Below, piece by piece: positions 1-5,175 of a stretch of 5,175 bases of DNA; the first letter of the stretch is position 1, and every line of letters begins with the position of its first letter. The position numbers and the translations under genes were made by a program. This DNA is from an uncultured Brevibacterium sp. (lineage in GTDB: Bacteria; Actinomycetota; Actinomycetes; Actinomycetales; Brevibacteriaceae). The stretch spans positions 1 through 5,175 of the forward strand of contig CABTZE010000143.1 in the NCBI GenBank assembly GCA_902489215.1. Reading direction: 5' to 3'. A model generated the notes under the pieces. It ran no database searches, was not told the DNA's origin, and saw nothing but the letters and a program-made list of their open reading frames with translations.

Positions 1-2
1 AG

Positions 3-75
3 TGGAGGTAAGGGGACTCGAACCCCTAACCCTCTGCTTGCAAAGCAGATGCGCTACCAATTGCGCCATACCCCC
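3..75 (-). tRNA. tRNA-Ala (anticodon TGC)
   Basis: Read on the minus strand, this 73-nt sequence folds as a complete cloverleaf. The acceptor arm GGGGGTA (75-69) pairs with TACCTCC (10-4) with one G-U pair, and the discriminator base is A at position 3. The anticodon stem TCTGC/GCAGA encloses the loop TTTGCAA, which gives anticodon TGC (42-40). The T arm carries the usual GGTTCGAGTCC-type loop. The UGC anticodon reads GCA and, by wobble, other Ala codons. The two bases after the discriminator are CT, so CCA is not encoded and must be added by tRNA nucleotidyltransferase. It lies 12 bases downstream of the stop codon of the small gene at 88-210. The Ile-GAT/Ala-TGC pair downstream of gyrA is a known actinobacterial arrangement. 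Confidence 0.98.
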
Positions 76-87
76 AAGAGGTAAGTC

Positions 88-210
88 TCATTCTACCCTG
101 TCGGTGTACTGAGACCAAGTGCTGTGACCTTCCTGCCTCTTCTTGCGAAGAACCATGACTGTCAGCAGTCCTGCTGCGGTCGTTGCCGCGGCACCAAACC
201 ATCTCTTCAC
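88..210 (-). CDS. small DLW-39-like membrane protein (40 aa)
   Basis: This is a complete 40-codon gene, with a GTG start (210-208) and a TGA stop (90-88). A perfect GGAGG ribosome site (220-216) lies five bases before the GTG, and there is no other in-frame start upstream. The protein begins Met-Lys-Arg-Trp, followed by an Ala/Thr/Leu/Val-rich segment at about residues 4-21 long enough for one membrane helix. A basic patch RKKRQ (22-26) and a polar tail containing TWSQYTDRVE (31-40) follow. As I recall it, the actinobacterial DLW-39 family (about 39 residues, found near gyrA and these tRNAs) has the same layout: MK start, one helix, charged stretch, then a D-L-W-x-E-x-T-D-x-V ending. Here W32, T36, D37 and V39 fit, but D-L is replaced by S-T. 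The family's function is unknown. The positive patch after the helix suggests an N-out/C-in single-span protein; that orientation is inference. The gene is sandwiched between two tRNA genes and probably transcribed from the tRNA-Ile promoter. Confidence 0.82.
   Translation of the reverse strand: MKRWFGAAATTAAGLLTVMVLRKKRQEGHSTWSQYTDRVE
90..118 (-). promoter_or_regulatory. candidate promoter for tRNA-Ala
   Basis: On the minus strand a -35-like TTGGTC (118-113) and a -10-like TAGAAT (95-90, five of six matches to TATAAT) are exactly 17 bases apart. Transcription would begin near position 83, a few bases before the tRNA-Ala 5' end at 75. The elements lie inside the last codons of the small gene at 88-210. 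The -35 box matches the consensus at only three positions, so tRNA-Ala may instead depend on read-through from the tRNA-Ile promoter. Confidence 0.42.
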
Positions 211-215
211 GAAAA

Positions 216-220
216 CCTCC
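216..220 (-). promoter_or_regulatory. ribosome binding site of the 40-aa gene
   Basis: GGAGG on the minus strand is five bases from the GTG at 210. It decides the start and is the best single argument that this short reading frame is translated. It lies 16 bases beyond the 3' end of tRNA-Ile, so it would remain on the mRNA left after tRNA 3' processing. Confidence 0.8.
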
Positions 221-236
221 GATCTGAGTTGGTTCG

Positions 237-310
237 TGGGCCTACGTGGACTTGAACCACGGACCTCTTCGTTATCAGCGAAGCGCTCTAACCGCCTGAG
301 CTATAGGCCC
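237..310 (-). tRNA. tRNA-Ile (anticodon GAT)
   Basis: This is a 74-nt cloverleaf on the minus strand. The acceptor arm GGGCCTA (310-304) pairs perfectly with TAGGCCC (244-238), and the discriminator is A at 237. The D arm is GCTC/GAGC. The anticodon stem CTTCG/CGAAG (stem bases at 267-271 and 279-283) encloses CTGATAA, giving anticodon GAT (276-274). The T stem is CGTGG/CCACG with loop TTCAAGT. It decodes AUC and AUU. The bases after the discriminator are CGA, so CCA is not encoded. It is the first gene after the gyrase-operon terminator, with its own promoter just upstream. Confidence 0.98.
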
Positions 311-332
311 CTTCGGGGTGAACCGAAAAACT

Positions 333-361
333 ACTATAGCCCTACGTCCCCCACAATGCAA
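333..361 (-). promoter_or_regulatory. sigma-70-type promoter for tRNA-Ile and probably the downstream genes
   Basis: On the minus strand TTGCAT (361-356) and TATAGT (338-333) are separated by exactly 17 bases. The -10 matches five of six consensus positions; the -35 matches the first three. A start near 326-323 would leave a leader of roughly 15 bases before the tRNA-Ile 5' end at 310. The site follows immediately after the terminator of the upstream operon, where a new transcription unit is expected. The spacer is G-rich. Confidence 0.65.
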
Positions 362-390
362 AATCGGCCTCAAACATTCTCCATCCACAC

Positions 391-427
391 AAAAACGCAG
401 GCCCCGAGTGAACCCCGGGGCCTGCGT
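391..427 (-). terminator. intrinsic terminator of the gyrB-gyrA-DUF3566 operon
   Basis: Arms at 395-406 and 416-427 form a perfect 12-bp, mostly G-C stem around a 9-base loop (407-415). On the minus strand the stem is followed at once by a run of five T (395-391, the first paired in the stem). It lies 28 bases past the stop of the DUF3566 gene. On the plus strand the hairpin is followed by TCTGCTTC rather than a T-run, so it works well only for leftward transcription. Confidence 0.93.
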
Positions 428-454
428 TCTGCTTCGAAAACTGTGCTTCGCAGG

Positions 455-1513
455 TCAGTCGTCGGTAAGCGTCAGGTGGAAGCCGCCCACCAGGCTCGAA
501 CCAATGTTGTAGATGATCGACGTCAGAGTCGACAGCGCGGTCATGAGAATCACATTGACCACCGCGATGATGACGGCAAAACTGAGGATCCTGCCCAGGC
601 CGAACACCTGCAGCAGCTGGTCAGCACCTTCTTCGCCGGCGAATTCGGCGAGTGCAGCCTGCAGGCTTCCGAACGTACCCGTCACCTCGAGCACCAGCCA
701 CAGAACAAACATCACGACGATCGTGGCAATGCCGAGGGCAAGCGACAGCATGAACGTCATCTTCATGACCGACCACGGGTCGACCTTCGATACCGCCAGC
801 TTGACGGTGCGCGGACCCTTTCGCTGCGCGGAACCGGACATCCGCAGACCCTGCGAGGACGATGCAGTCACAGCCGACGGTCCAGAAGCCGCGCCCACAT
901 CCGAACCCGGGCCAGATGCAGCCGATGATGCGGCTTCCCCACCGGACGGGCTCACCGTTTCAGTCTGAGCCGCATTCTGCGAACCCTGCGCGGTGGTACG
1001 AGTACCGCTGGTCTTCATGACCGTGGTCTCGGAGTCGGCCTTCTTTGCGCTGTCCTGCTGGGACTTTCCAGCACCGCTGCCGGTGGGTGCCGAAGCCGCC
1101 GAGGCGCCTGCCCCACTCGCGCTTCCTGCCCCACTTACTGCGGAACGTGCGCTTCCGCTGGCAGCACCGGAGTCGCTGCTGTCCTTCTTACCGCCAATCC
1201 GCACACCCTTCGACGTCGAGTGCACGGGACCAGAAGCGGTCACACCAGCGGACGCGGACGCAGCCTGCTGCGAGCCTGCCTTCGGCTTGTCAGCTGCGCG
1301 TTCAGCACCACCGGTCGAACCCGCCGGCGCCGAAGCCGCGGCACCGCTTGACTGCGAACCCTTGGGCTTTGAGCCAGCTTCCGGAGTTGTAGCCGCGGGC
1401 TTGTTCTGTTCAGCTTCTGCCGGCTTGCTCTTGTCGGCATCGCTCGATGCCGTCAGGCGTGTGGACCCGGACGACGTCCGAATGATCCTGCCTGGCTTTT
1501 CGCTATTGCTCAC
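455..1513 (-). CDS. DUF3566-type membrane protein with long disordered N-terminus
   Basis: The protein has 352 residues and an unknown function. Residues 1-230 are a low-complexity, probably disordered segment dominated by Ala, Ser, Gly and Thr, with no Cys, Phe, Tyr or Trp. Residues about 235-352 form the conserved part. It has a basic lead-in (RTVKLAVSKVDPWSVMK), a first membrane helix at about 252-275, a Gly/Glu-containing loop with LLQVFGLG, a second helix at about 309-335, and an end NIGSSLVGGFHLTLTDD. The lead-in, two helices and GG-x-x-L-T-L ending, placed directly after gyrA, match the actinobacterial DUF3566 family (the position of Rv0007 in Mycobacterium). The start is GTG, overlapping the gyrA stop as GTGA, with GGGAG nine bases upstream; the ATG at 1520 is out of frame. 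The overlap suggests translational coupling to gyrA. Family assignment is confident, but the role is not known. The N-terminus is presumably cytoplasmic. Confidence 0.93.
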   Translation of the reverse strand: MSNSEKPGRIIRTSSGSTRLTASSDADKSKPAEAEQNKPAATTPEAGSKPKGSQSSGAAASAPAGSTGGAERAADKPKAGSQQAASASAGVTASGPVHSTSKGVRIGGKKDSSDSGAASGSARSAVSGAGSASGAGASAASAPTGSGAGKSQQDSAKKADSETTVMKTSGTRTTAQGSQNAAQTETVSPSGGEAASSAASGPGSDVGAASGPSAVTASSSQGLRMSGSAQRKGPRTVKLAVSKVDPWSVMKMTFMLSLALGIATIVVMFVLWLVLEVTGTFGSLQAALAEFAGEEGADQLLQVFGLGRILSFAVIIAVVNVILMTALSTLTSIIYNIGSSLVGGFHLTLTDD

Positions 1514-4149
1514 TGCTCATCACTCCCGTTTGCGGCGGAGTCCTGCACGTCGCCTTCCGCTGTGGGGGCCTCCCCTTCCGAGGTGCCCTCGACAACGTCG
1601 TCAACTGCGTCTTCGTCAAGTTCCTCGTCTTCGTGGCCAGAACCGCGGGTCACTGCAATAATACGGTCGCGCTTGCCCGGCTTGGCGAAAACAACGCCCA
1701 TTGTATTGCGTCCGGTCTGCGAAACCTCGGCAACGGAGGAACGCACAATCTTGCCGCGCTCCATGATGACGAACACCTCGTCATCCTCGTCCACGATGAG
1801 ACCGCCGACCAACACACCGCGCTGATCAGAGAAGCGGATCGCGCGGATGCCGATTCCGCCTCGTCCCTGGACCCGGTACTCCTCGACCGGGGTGCGCTTG
1901 GCAAAACCGCCCTCGGTCACAACGAACACATCGGTTCCCGGAGTGACAACATCCATGGAGAGCAGAGCATCGTCGTCCCGGAACTTCATACCGGTAACAC
2001 CCGAGGTGGCGCGCCCCGTGGGGCGGATCGTTTCGTCGTCCGCGGGGAACCTGATCGACATGCCGTTCTTCGAAATGAGCAGCAGGTGGTCTTCGCCGTT
2101 GACCAGGCGAGCCGAAACGAGTTCGTCCACTCCCCCATCCGGAGTTTCACGCAGGTTGATGGCGATGACACCCCCGGTGCGGTTCGAATCGTATTCGCCC
2201 AGACGGGTCTTCTTCACCAGACCAGACTTGGTGGCGAGCACCAGGTAGTCGGCAGCATCGTAGTCCTCAATGGAGAGCACCTGAGCGATTTCTTCGTCCG
2301 GCTGCAGAGCCAGGAGATTTGCCACGTGCTGGCCGCGCGCATCCCGGTGTGCTTCGGGAAGCTCGTAGGCCTTCGCACGGTAGACCCGGCCCTTGTTCGT
2401 AAAGAACAGCAGCCAGTTGTGGGTCGAGGTGACGAAGAAGTGTTCAACCACGTCCTCGCCGCGCAGGCGAGCGCCCGCAACACCCTTGCCGCCGCGGTGC
2501 TGTGCGCGGTACAGGTTGGTCTGCGTGCGCTTGGCATAGCCGCCGCGGGTGATCGTGACGACCACCTGCTCTTCGGGGATGAGGTCTTCCATCGACATGT
2601 CGCCGTCGAAGCCCGCCAGAATCTGGGTGCGACGGTCATCGCCGTAGCGTTCGACGATCGCATCGAGTTCTTCCGACACGATCTCGCGCTGACGAGCCGG
2701 GGTTTCAAGGATGTGGTTGTATTCCTTGATCAGCTCTTCGATCTTCTGTGCTTCTTCTTCGATCTTGAGGCGTTCAAGCGCTGCAAGACGGCGAAGCTGG
2801 AGGTCCAGAATGGCGTTCGCCTGGACCTCGTCGACGTCAAGCAGCTCCATCAGGCCGGTGCGCGCTTCGTCAGACGACGGCGAACGGCGGATAAGTGCAA
2901 TCACTTCGTCGAGAGCCGACAGCGCCTTGAGGTAACCGCGCAGAATGTGGGCGCGCTCCTCGGCCTTGCGCAGACGGAAGCGGGTGCGGCGGACAATCAC
3001 ATCGATCTGGTGCTTGACCCACAGGCGGAGGAAAGCATCGATCGACAGGGTGCGCGGCACATTGTCGACAAGCGCCAGCATGTTCGCCGAGAAGTTCTCC
3101 TGCAGCTGCGTGTGCTTGTACAGGTTGTTCAGAACAACCTTCGCCACGGCGTCGCGCTTGAGCACAATCACCAGACGCTGACCGGTGCGGCCCGACGATT
3201 CGTCGCGCATATCCGCAATGCCGGCAACCTTGCCGTCCTTGACGTAGCTGGCGATCTTCGCGGCCAGCGAGTCCGGGTTGACCTGGTAGGGCAGTTCGGT
3301 GACGACAAGGCAGGTGCGACCCTGGATTTCCTCGACTTCGACAACCGCGCGCTGTGTAATCGAGCCGCGGCCGGTGCGGTAGGCGTCTTCAATTCCCTGG
3401 CGGCCCAGAATCGTGGCCCCACCCGGGAAATCAGGGCCCTTGATGATTCCGAGCAGCGCCTCGAGAGCCTCCTCGTTGGAAGCGTCCGGGTGGCTCAGCA
3501 GCCACTGCGCACCGGCTGCGACCTCGCGCAGGTTGTGCGGCGGAATGTTGGTGGCCATACCAACGGCAATACCGGCCGAACCGTTGACCAGCAGGTTCGG
3601 GAAGCGCGACGGCAGGTAGACGGGTTCCTGGTTGCGGCCGTCGTAGTTGTCCTGGAAGTCGACGGTTTCCTCTTCGATGTCCCGAACCATTTCCAGGGAC
3701 AGAGGTGCCATCTTGCACTCCGTGTAACGCGGAGCAGCCGCACCGTCGTCACCGGCCGAACCGAAGTTGCCCTGCCCGGAGATAAGCGGGTAGCGCATGT
3801 TCCACGGCTGCACCAGCCGCACAAGCGCGTCGTAGATGGCCGAGTCACCGTGCGGGTGGAAGTGGCCCATGACGTCGCCGACCACGCGCGAGCACTTCGA
3901 GAAGCTGCGATCGGGGCGGTAGCCGCCGTCGTACATGGCGTACAGCACGCGGCGGTGAACCGGCTTGAGACCGTCGCGAACATCCGGCAGAGCGCGACCG
4001 ACAATGACCGACATCGCGTAGTCCAAGTAGGACCGCTGCATTTCGGCATTGAGGTTGACCTGGTCGATGCGAGCGGCAACCTGGGTTCCGGCGCCGTCAA
4101 CCGGGGGCTGTTCTTCAGGGTTTACGTTGTTGTTGTCTTCTTCGGCCAC
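1510..4149 (-). CDS. gyrA: DNA gyrase subunit A
   Basis: This is a complete 879-residue GyrA, the subunit that breaks, passes and rejoins DNA in the A2B2 gyrase. The winged-helix/tower part spans about residues 35-515. It contains the quinolone region HFHPHGDSAIYD with Ser103 and Asp107 (equivalent to E. coli Ser83 and Asp87) and the catalytic Tyr142 in APRYTECKM (equivalent to Tyr122). The beta-pinwheel DNA-wrapping domain spans about 525-838 and starts with the GyrA box QHRGGKG (550-556), which marks gyrase rather than topoisomerase IV. An acidic tail follows (840-879, rich in Asp and Glu). The N-terminal extension is about 20 residues longer than in E. coli and acidic/Asn-rich. The start is GTG with GGAGG ten bases upstream (4164-4160). 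An in-frame stop at 4179-4177 and no other start codon between fix it. The stop overlaps the next gene. No frameshift or missing catalytic residue is seen. Confidence 0.99.
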   Translation of the reverse strand: MAEEDNNNVNPEEQPPVDGAGTQVAARIDQVNLNAEMQRSYLDYAMSVIVGRALPDVRDGLKPVHRRVLYAMYDGGYRPDRSFSKCSRVVGDVMGHFHPHGDSAIYDALVRLVQPWNMRYPLISGQGNFGSAGDDGAAAPRYTECKMAPLSLEMVRDIEEETVDFQDNYDGRNQEPVYLPSRFPNLLVNGSAGIAVGMATNIPPHNLREVAAGAQWLLSHPDASNEEALEALLGIIKGPDFPGGATILGRQGIEDAYRTGRGSITQRAVVEVEEIQGRTCLVVTELPYQVNPDSLAAKIASYVKDGKVAGIADMRDESSGRTGQRLVIVLKRDAVAKVVLNNLYKHTQLQENFSANMLALVDNVPRTLSIDAFLRLWVKHQIDVIVRRTRFRLRKAEERAHILRGYLKALSALDEVIALIRRSPSSDEARTGLMELLDVDEVQANAILDLQLRRLAALERLKIEEEAQKIEELIKEYNHILETPARQREIVSEELDAIVERYGDDRRTQILAGFDGDMSMEDLIPEEQVVVTITRGGYAKRTQTNLYRAQHRGGKGVAGARLRGEDVVEHFFVTSTHNWLLFFTNKGRVYRAKAYELPEAHRDARGQHVANLLALQPDEEIAQVLSIEDYDAADYLVLATKSGLVKKTRLGEYDSNRTGGVIAINLRETPDGGVDELVSARLVNGEDHLLLISKNGMSIRFPADDETIRPTGRATSGVTGMKFRDDDALLSMDVVTPGTDVFVVTEGGFAKRTPVEEYRVQGRGGIGIRAIRFSDQRGVLVGGLIVDEDDEVFVIMERGKIVRSSVAEVSQTGRNTMGVVFAKPGKRDRIIAVTRGSGHEDEELDEDAVDDVVEGTSEGEAPTAEGDVQDSAANGSDEQ
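1523..1527 (-). promoter_or_regulatory. ribosome binding site of the DUF3566 gene
   Basis: GGGAG on the minus strand lies inside the last codons of gyrA, nine bases before the GTG at 1513. It supports that GTG over the nearby out-of-frame ATG (1520-1518), which opens only a five-codon frame. Confidence 0.6.
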
Positions 4150-4159
4150 CTGACCGGAT

Positions 4160-4164
4160 CCTCC
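4160..4164 (-). promoter_or_regulatory. ribosome binding site of gyrA
   Basis: GGAGG on the minus strand is ten bases before the GTG start at 4149. The spacing is slightly long but no better start is available in frame. Confidence 0.65.
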
Positions 4165-4199
4165 GTTGATAGAAACCTAAGCGGATCTGTGTCGGAACT

Positions 4200-4231
4200 G
4201 CGCTGCCTTAAGCCCTTGTGCCCGGCAGCGC
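4200..4231 (-). repeat. inverted repeat in the gyrB-gyrA gap
   Basis: GCGCTGCC and its exact reverse complement (4231-4224 and 4207-4200) can form an 8-bp G-C stem with a 16-base loop in the mRNA, starting nine bases after the gyrB stop. No T-run follows, so it does not look like an intrinsic terminator. It could be a stability or processing element for the gyrB-gyrA message, or chance in GC-rich DNA. The rest of the 91-bp gap holds only the gyrA ribosome site. Confidence 0.5.
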
Positions 4232-4240
4232 GTCCCGGCA

Positions 4241-5175
4241 TCAGATGTCCAAGAAGCGGACGTCCTTGGCGTTTTCCTGGATGAAGCGCTTGCGCGATTC
4301 GACATCGTCACCCATGAGGATGGTGAAGATTTCGTCAGCCACGAGCGCGTCTTCGAGTTCAACCTGCTTGAGCAGACGGTTTTCGGGGTTCATCGTGGTT
4401 TCCCACAATTCCTGATAGTTCATTTCGCCCAGACCCTTGTAGCGCTGAATCGCGAGGTCCTTCGGCAGGCGCTTGCCCGCGGCACGGCCCTCGGTGAGCA
4501 GCTTGTCGCGTTCAGCGTCCGAATAGGCGAAGTCATCATCCGCGTTCGACCACTTGATGCGGTACAGCGGCGGGGTTGCCAGGTAGACGTAGCCGTTCTC
4601 GATGAGCGGCTTCATGTACCGGAAGATGAGTGTCAGCAGCAGCGTTGTGATGTGCTGACCGTCAACGTCGGCGTCGGCCATGAGGATGATCTTGTGGTAG
4701 CGCAGCTTTTCGATGTCGAATTCGTCGCCGATTCCGGTGCCGAACGCCGTGATCATCGACTGGACTTCGTTGTTGCCCAGCGCGCGGTCCAGACGGGCCT
4801 TCTCCACATTGAGGATCTTGCCTCGCAGCGGGAGGATCGCCTGGGTCAGCGGATTGCGGCCCTGCACGGCCGAACCGCCTGCCGAGTCACCCTCGACGAT
4901 GAACACTTCCGAGATCGTGGGGTCCTTCGACTGGTTGTCACGCAGCTTGCCGGGCATACCGGAGGTTTCCAGCAGACCCTTGCGGCGTGTGGCTTCACGC
5001 GCCTTGCGCGCAGCCAGTCGAGCCTGCGAGGCCTGCACGGCCTTGCGCACAACCTCACGGGCGTTCGCGGGGTTGGACTCCAGCCAGTGAGTCAGTTCAT
5101 CGCGCACAACACGGCTGACGAAGTTGCGGGCTTCTGAATTGCCCAGCTTGGTCTTGGTCTGACCCTCAAACTGGG
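4241..5175 (-). CDS. gyrB: DNA gyrase subunit B, C-terminal part (partial at window edge)
   Basis: The last 310 codons of GyrB are visible; the reading frame runs open through the right edge, so the 5' end and ATPase domain lie outside. The visible protein begins QFEGQTKTKLGN, the conserved GyrB segment at the end of the transducer domain. It continues with the TOPRIM domain: VEGDSAGGS (fragment residues 93-101, with the metal-binding/catalytic Glu94), LPLRGKILNVEKAR, and MADADVDGQHI with the Mg2+-binding Asp pair at 167 and 169. The GyrA-contact region follows with QRYKGLGEMN (243-252), and the protein ends in the typical FLDI. No insertion is present in the TOPRIM-to-tail part, as is usual for Gram-positive GyrB compared with the longer E. 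coli form. GyrB supplies ATP hydrolysis and the metal site for DNA cleavage together with GyrA Tyr142. The GTG near 5107 is an internal Val codon, not the start. gyrA follows 91 bp downstream in the same direction. Confidence 0.99.
   Translation of the reverse strand, partial: QFEGQTKTKLGNSEARNFVSRVVRDELTHWLESNPANAREVVRKAVQASQARLAARKAREATRRKGLLETSGMPGKLRDNQSKDPTISEVFIVEGDSAGGSAVQGRNPLTQAILPLRGKILNVEKARLDRALGNNEVQSMITAFGTGIGDEFDIEKLRYHKIILMADADVDGQHITTLLLTLIFRYMKPLIENGYVYLATPPLYRIKWSNADDDFAYSDAERDKLLTEGRAAGKRLPKDLAIQRYKGLGEMNYQELWETTMNPENRLLKQVELEDALVADEIFTILMGDDVESRKRFIQENAKDVRFLDI

Noticed and set aside
85..115. Inverted repeat GTCTCA/TGAGAC with a 19-base loop around the end of the small gene
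   Set aside because: The stem is only 6 bp with a large loop and no T-run, so it is neither a terminator nor clearly above chance. It may be coincidental with the promoter-like boxes there.
143..928. 261-codon plus-strand frame covering tRNA-Ile, the terminator and part of the DUF3566 gene
   Set aside because: It runs across a tRNA, an intrinsic terminator and a conserved coding domain on the other strand, so it cannot be a real gene.
1502..1520. ATG at 1520 as alternative start of the DUF3566 gene
   Set aside because: It is out of frame with the gene and reaches a stop after five codons; the GTG at 1513 with GGGAG upstream is in frame.
993..1661. 222-codon plus-strand frame rich in Pro, Ala and Leu opposite the DUF3566 gene
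   Set aside because: It is the mirror of the Ala/Ser/Gly-rich low-complexity coding region and has no domain or convincing ribosome site; an artefact of composition.
4150..4240. Separate gyrA promoter in the gap after gyrB
   Set aside because: A TAGGTT resembles a -10 box but no acceptable -35 box lies 16-18 bases upstream, so co-transcription with gyrB is the simpler reading.
1633..4284. 883-codon open frame on the plus strand opposite gyrA
   Set aside because: It lies almost wholly antisense to a well-conserved gyrA. Long opposite-strand frames are common in GC-rich genes with biased third positions. The translation shows no recognisable domain.
1..5175. Mobile element, CRISPR array, defence or toxin-antitoxin system
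   Set aside because: I saw no transposase, integrase, terminal repeats or regularly spaced direct repeats. tRNA genes can be integration sites, but no tRNA 3'-end duplication is present here.

Overview
The window holds an actinobacterial DNA gyrase locus, with every gene on the minus strand. Reading in the direction of transcription (high to low coordinates), it contains the 3' part of gyrB, complete gyrA, a DUF3566-type membrane protein gene, a strong intrinsic terminator, then tRNA-Ile(GAT), a tiny 40-residue membrane-protein gene and tRNA-Ala(TGC). The order gyrB-gyrA-DUF3566-tRNA-Ile-tRNA-Ala, the high G+C content with GC-rich third positions, and GyrA/GyrB motifs of the actinobacterial kind place it in Actinobacteria (Actinomycetota). 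It may be Actinomycetales- or Micrococcales-like. I cannot name a genus from this sequence. In most members of the phylum this block lies close to dnaA and the replication origin.

Operon 1 (455-5175): gyrB is cut by the right window edge. Its in-frame reading continues to the last base, beyond the first internal GTG. A 91-bp gap with a GC-rich inverted repeat separates it from gyrA. The gyrA stop overlaps the GTG start of the DUF3566 gene by four bases (GTGA), so the two are probably translationally coupled. A 12-bp hairpin with a T-run closes the operon at 391-427. GyrB (ATPase/TOPRIM) and GyrA (DNA cleavage/wrapping) together form the A2B2 gyrase that introduces negative supercoils. The DUF3566 protein is a two-helix membrane protein with a long disordered N-terminus and unknown function.

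Unit 2 (1-361): a promoter 20-odd bases upstream of tRNA-Ile (TTGCAT-17-TATAGT) probably drives tRNA-Ile. The small gene at 88-210 lies entirely between the two tRNAs, has a clean GGAGG ribosome site, and resembles the roughly 39-residue 'DLW-39' family of actinobacterial proteins, although its motif is divergent. A second promoter-like sequence (TTGGTC-17-TAGAAT) inside the 3' end of that gene may serve tRNA-Ala. Neither tRNA encodes its CCA end.

This is mainly a conserved housekeeping region. I found no defence system, mobile element, CRISPR array or biosynthetic cluster. The items most worth a second look are the small gene between the tRNAs, whose mRNA may be cut out by tRNA processing, and the repeated basic patches in the disordered part of the DUF3566 protein. 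No gene-free stretch exceeds 300 bases.
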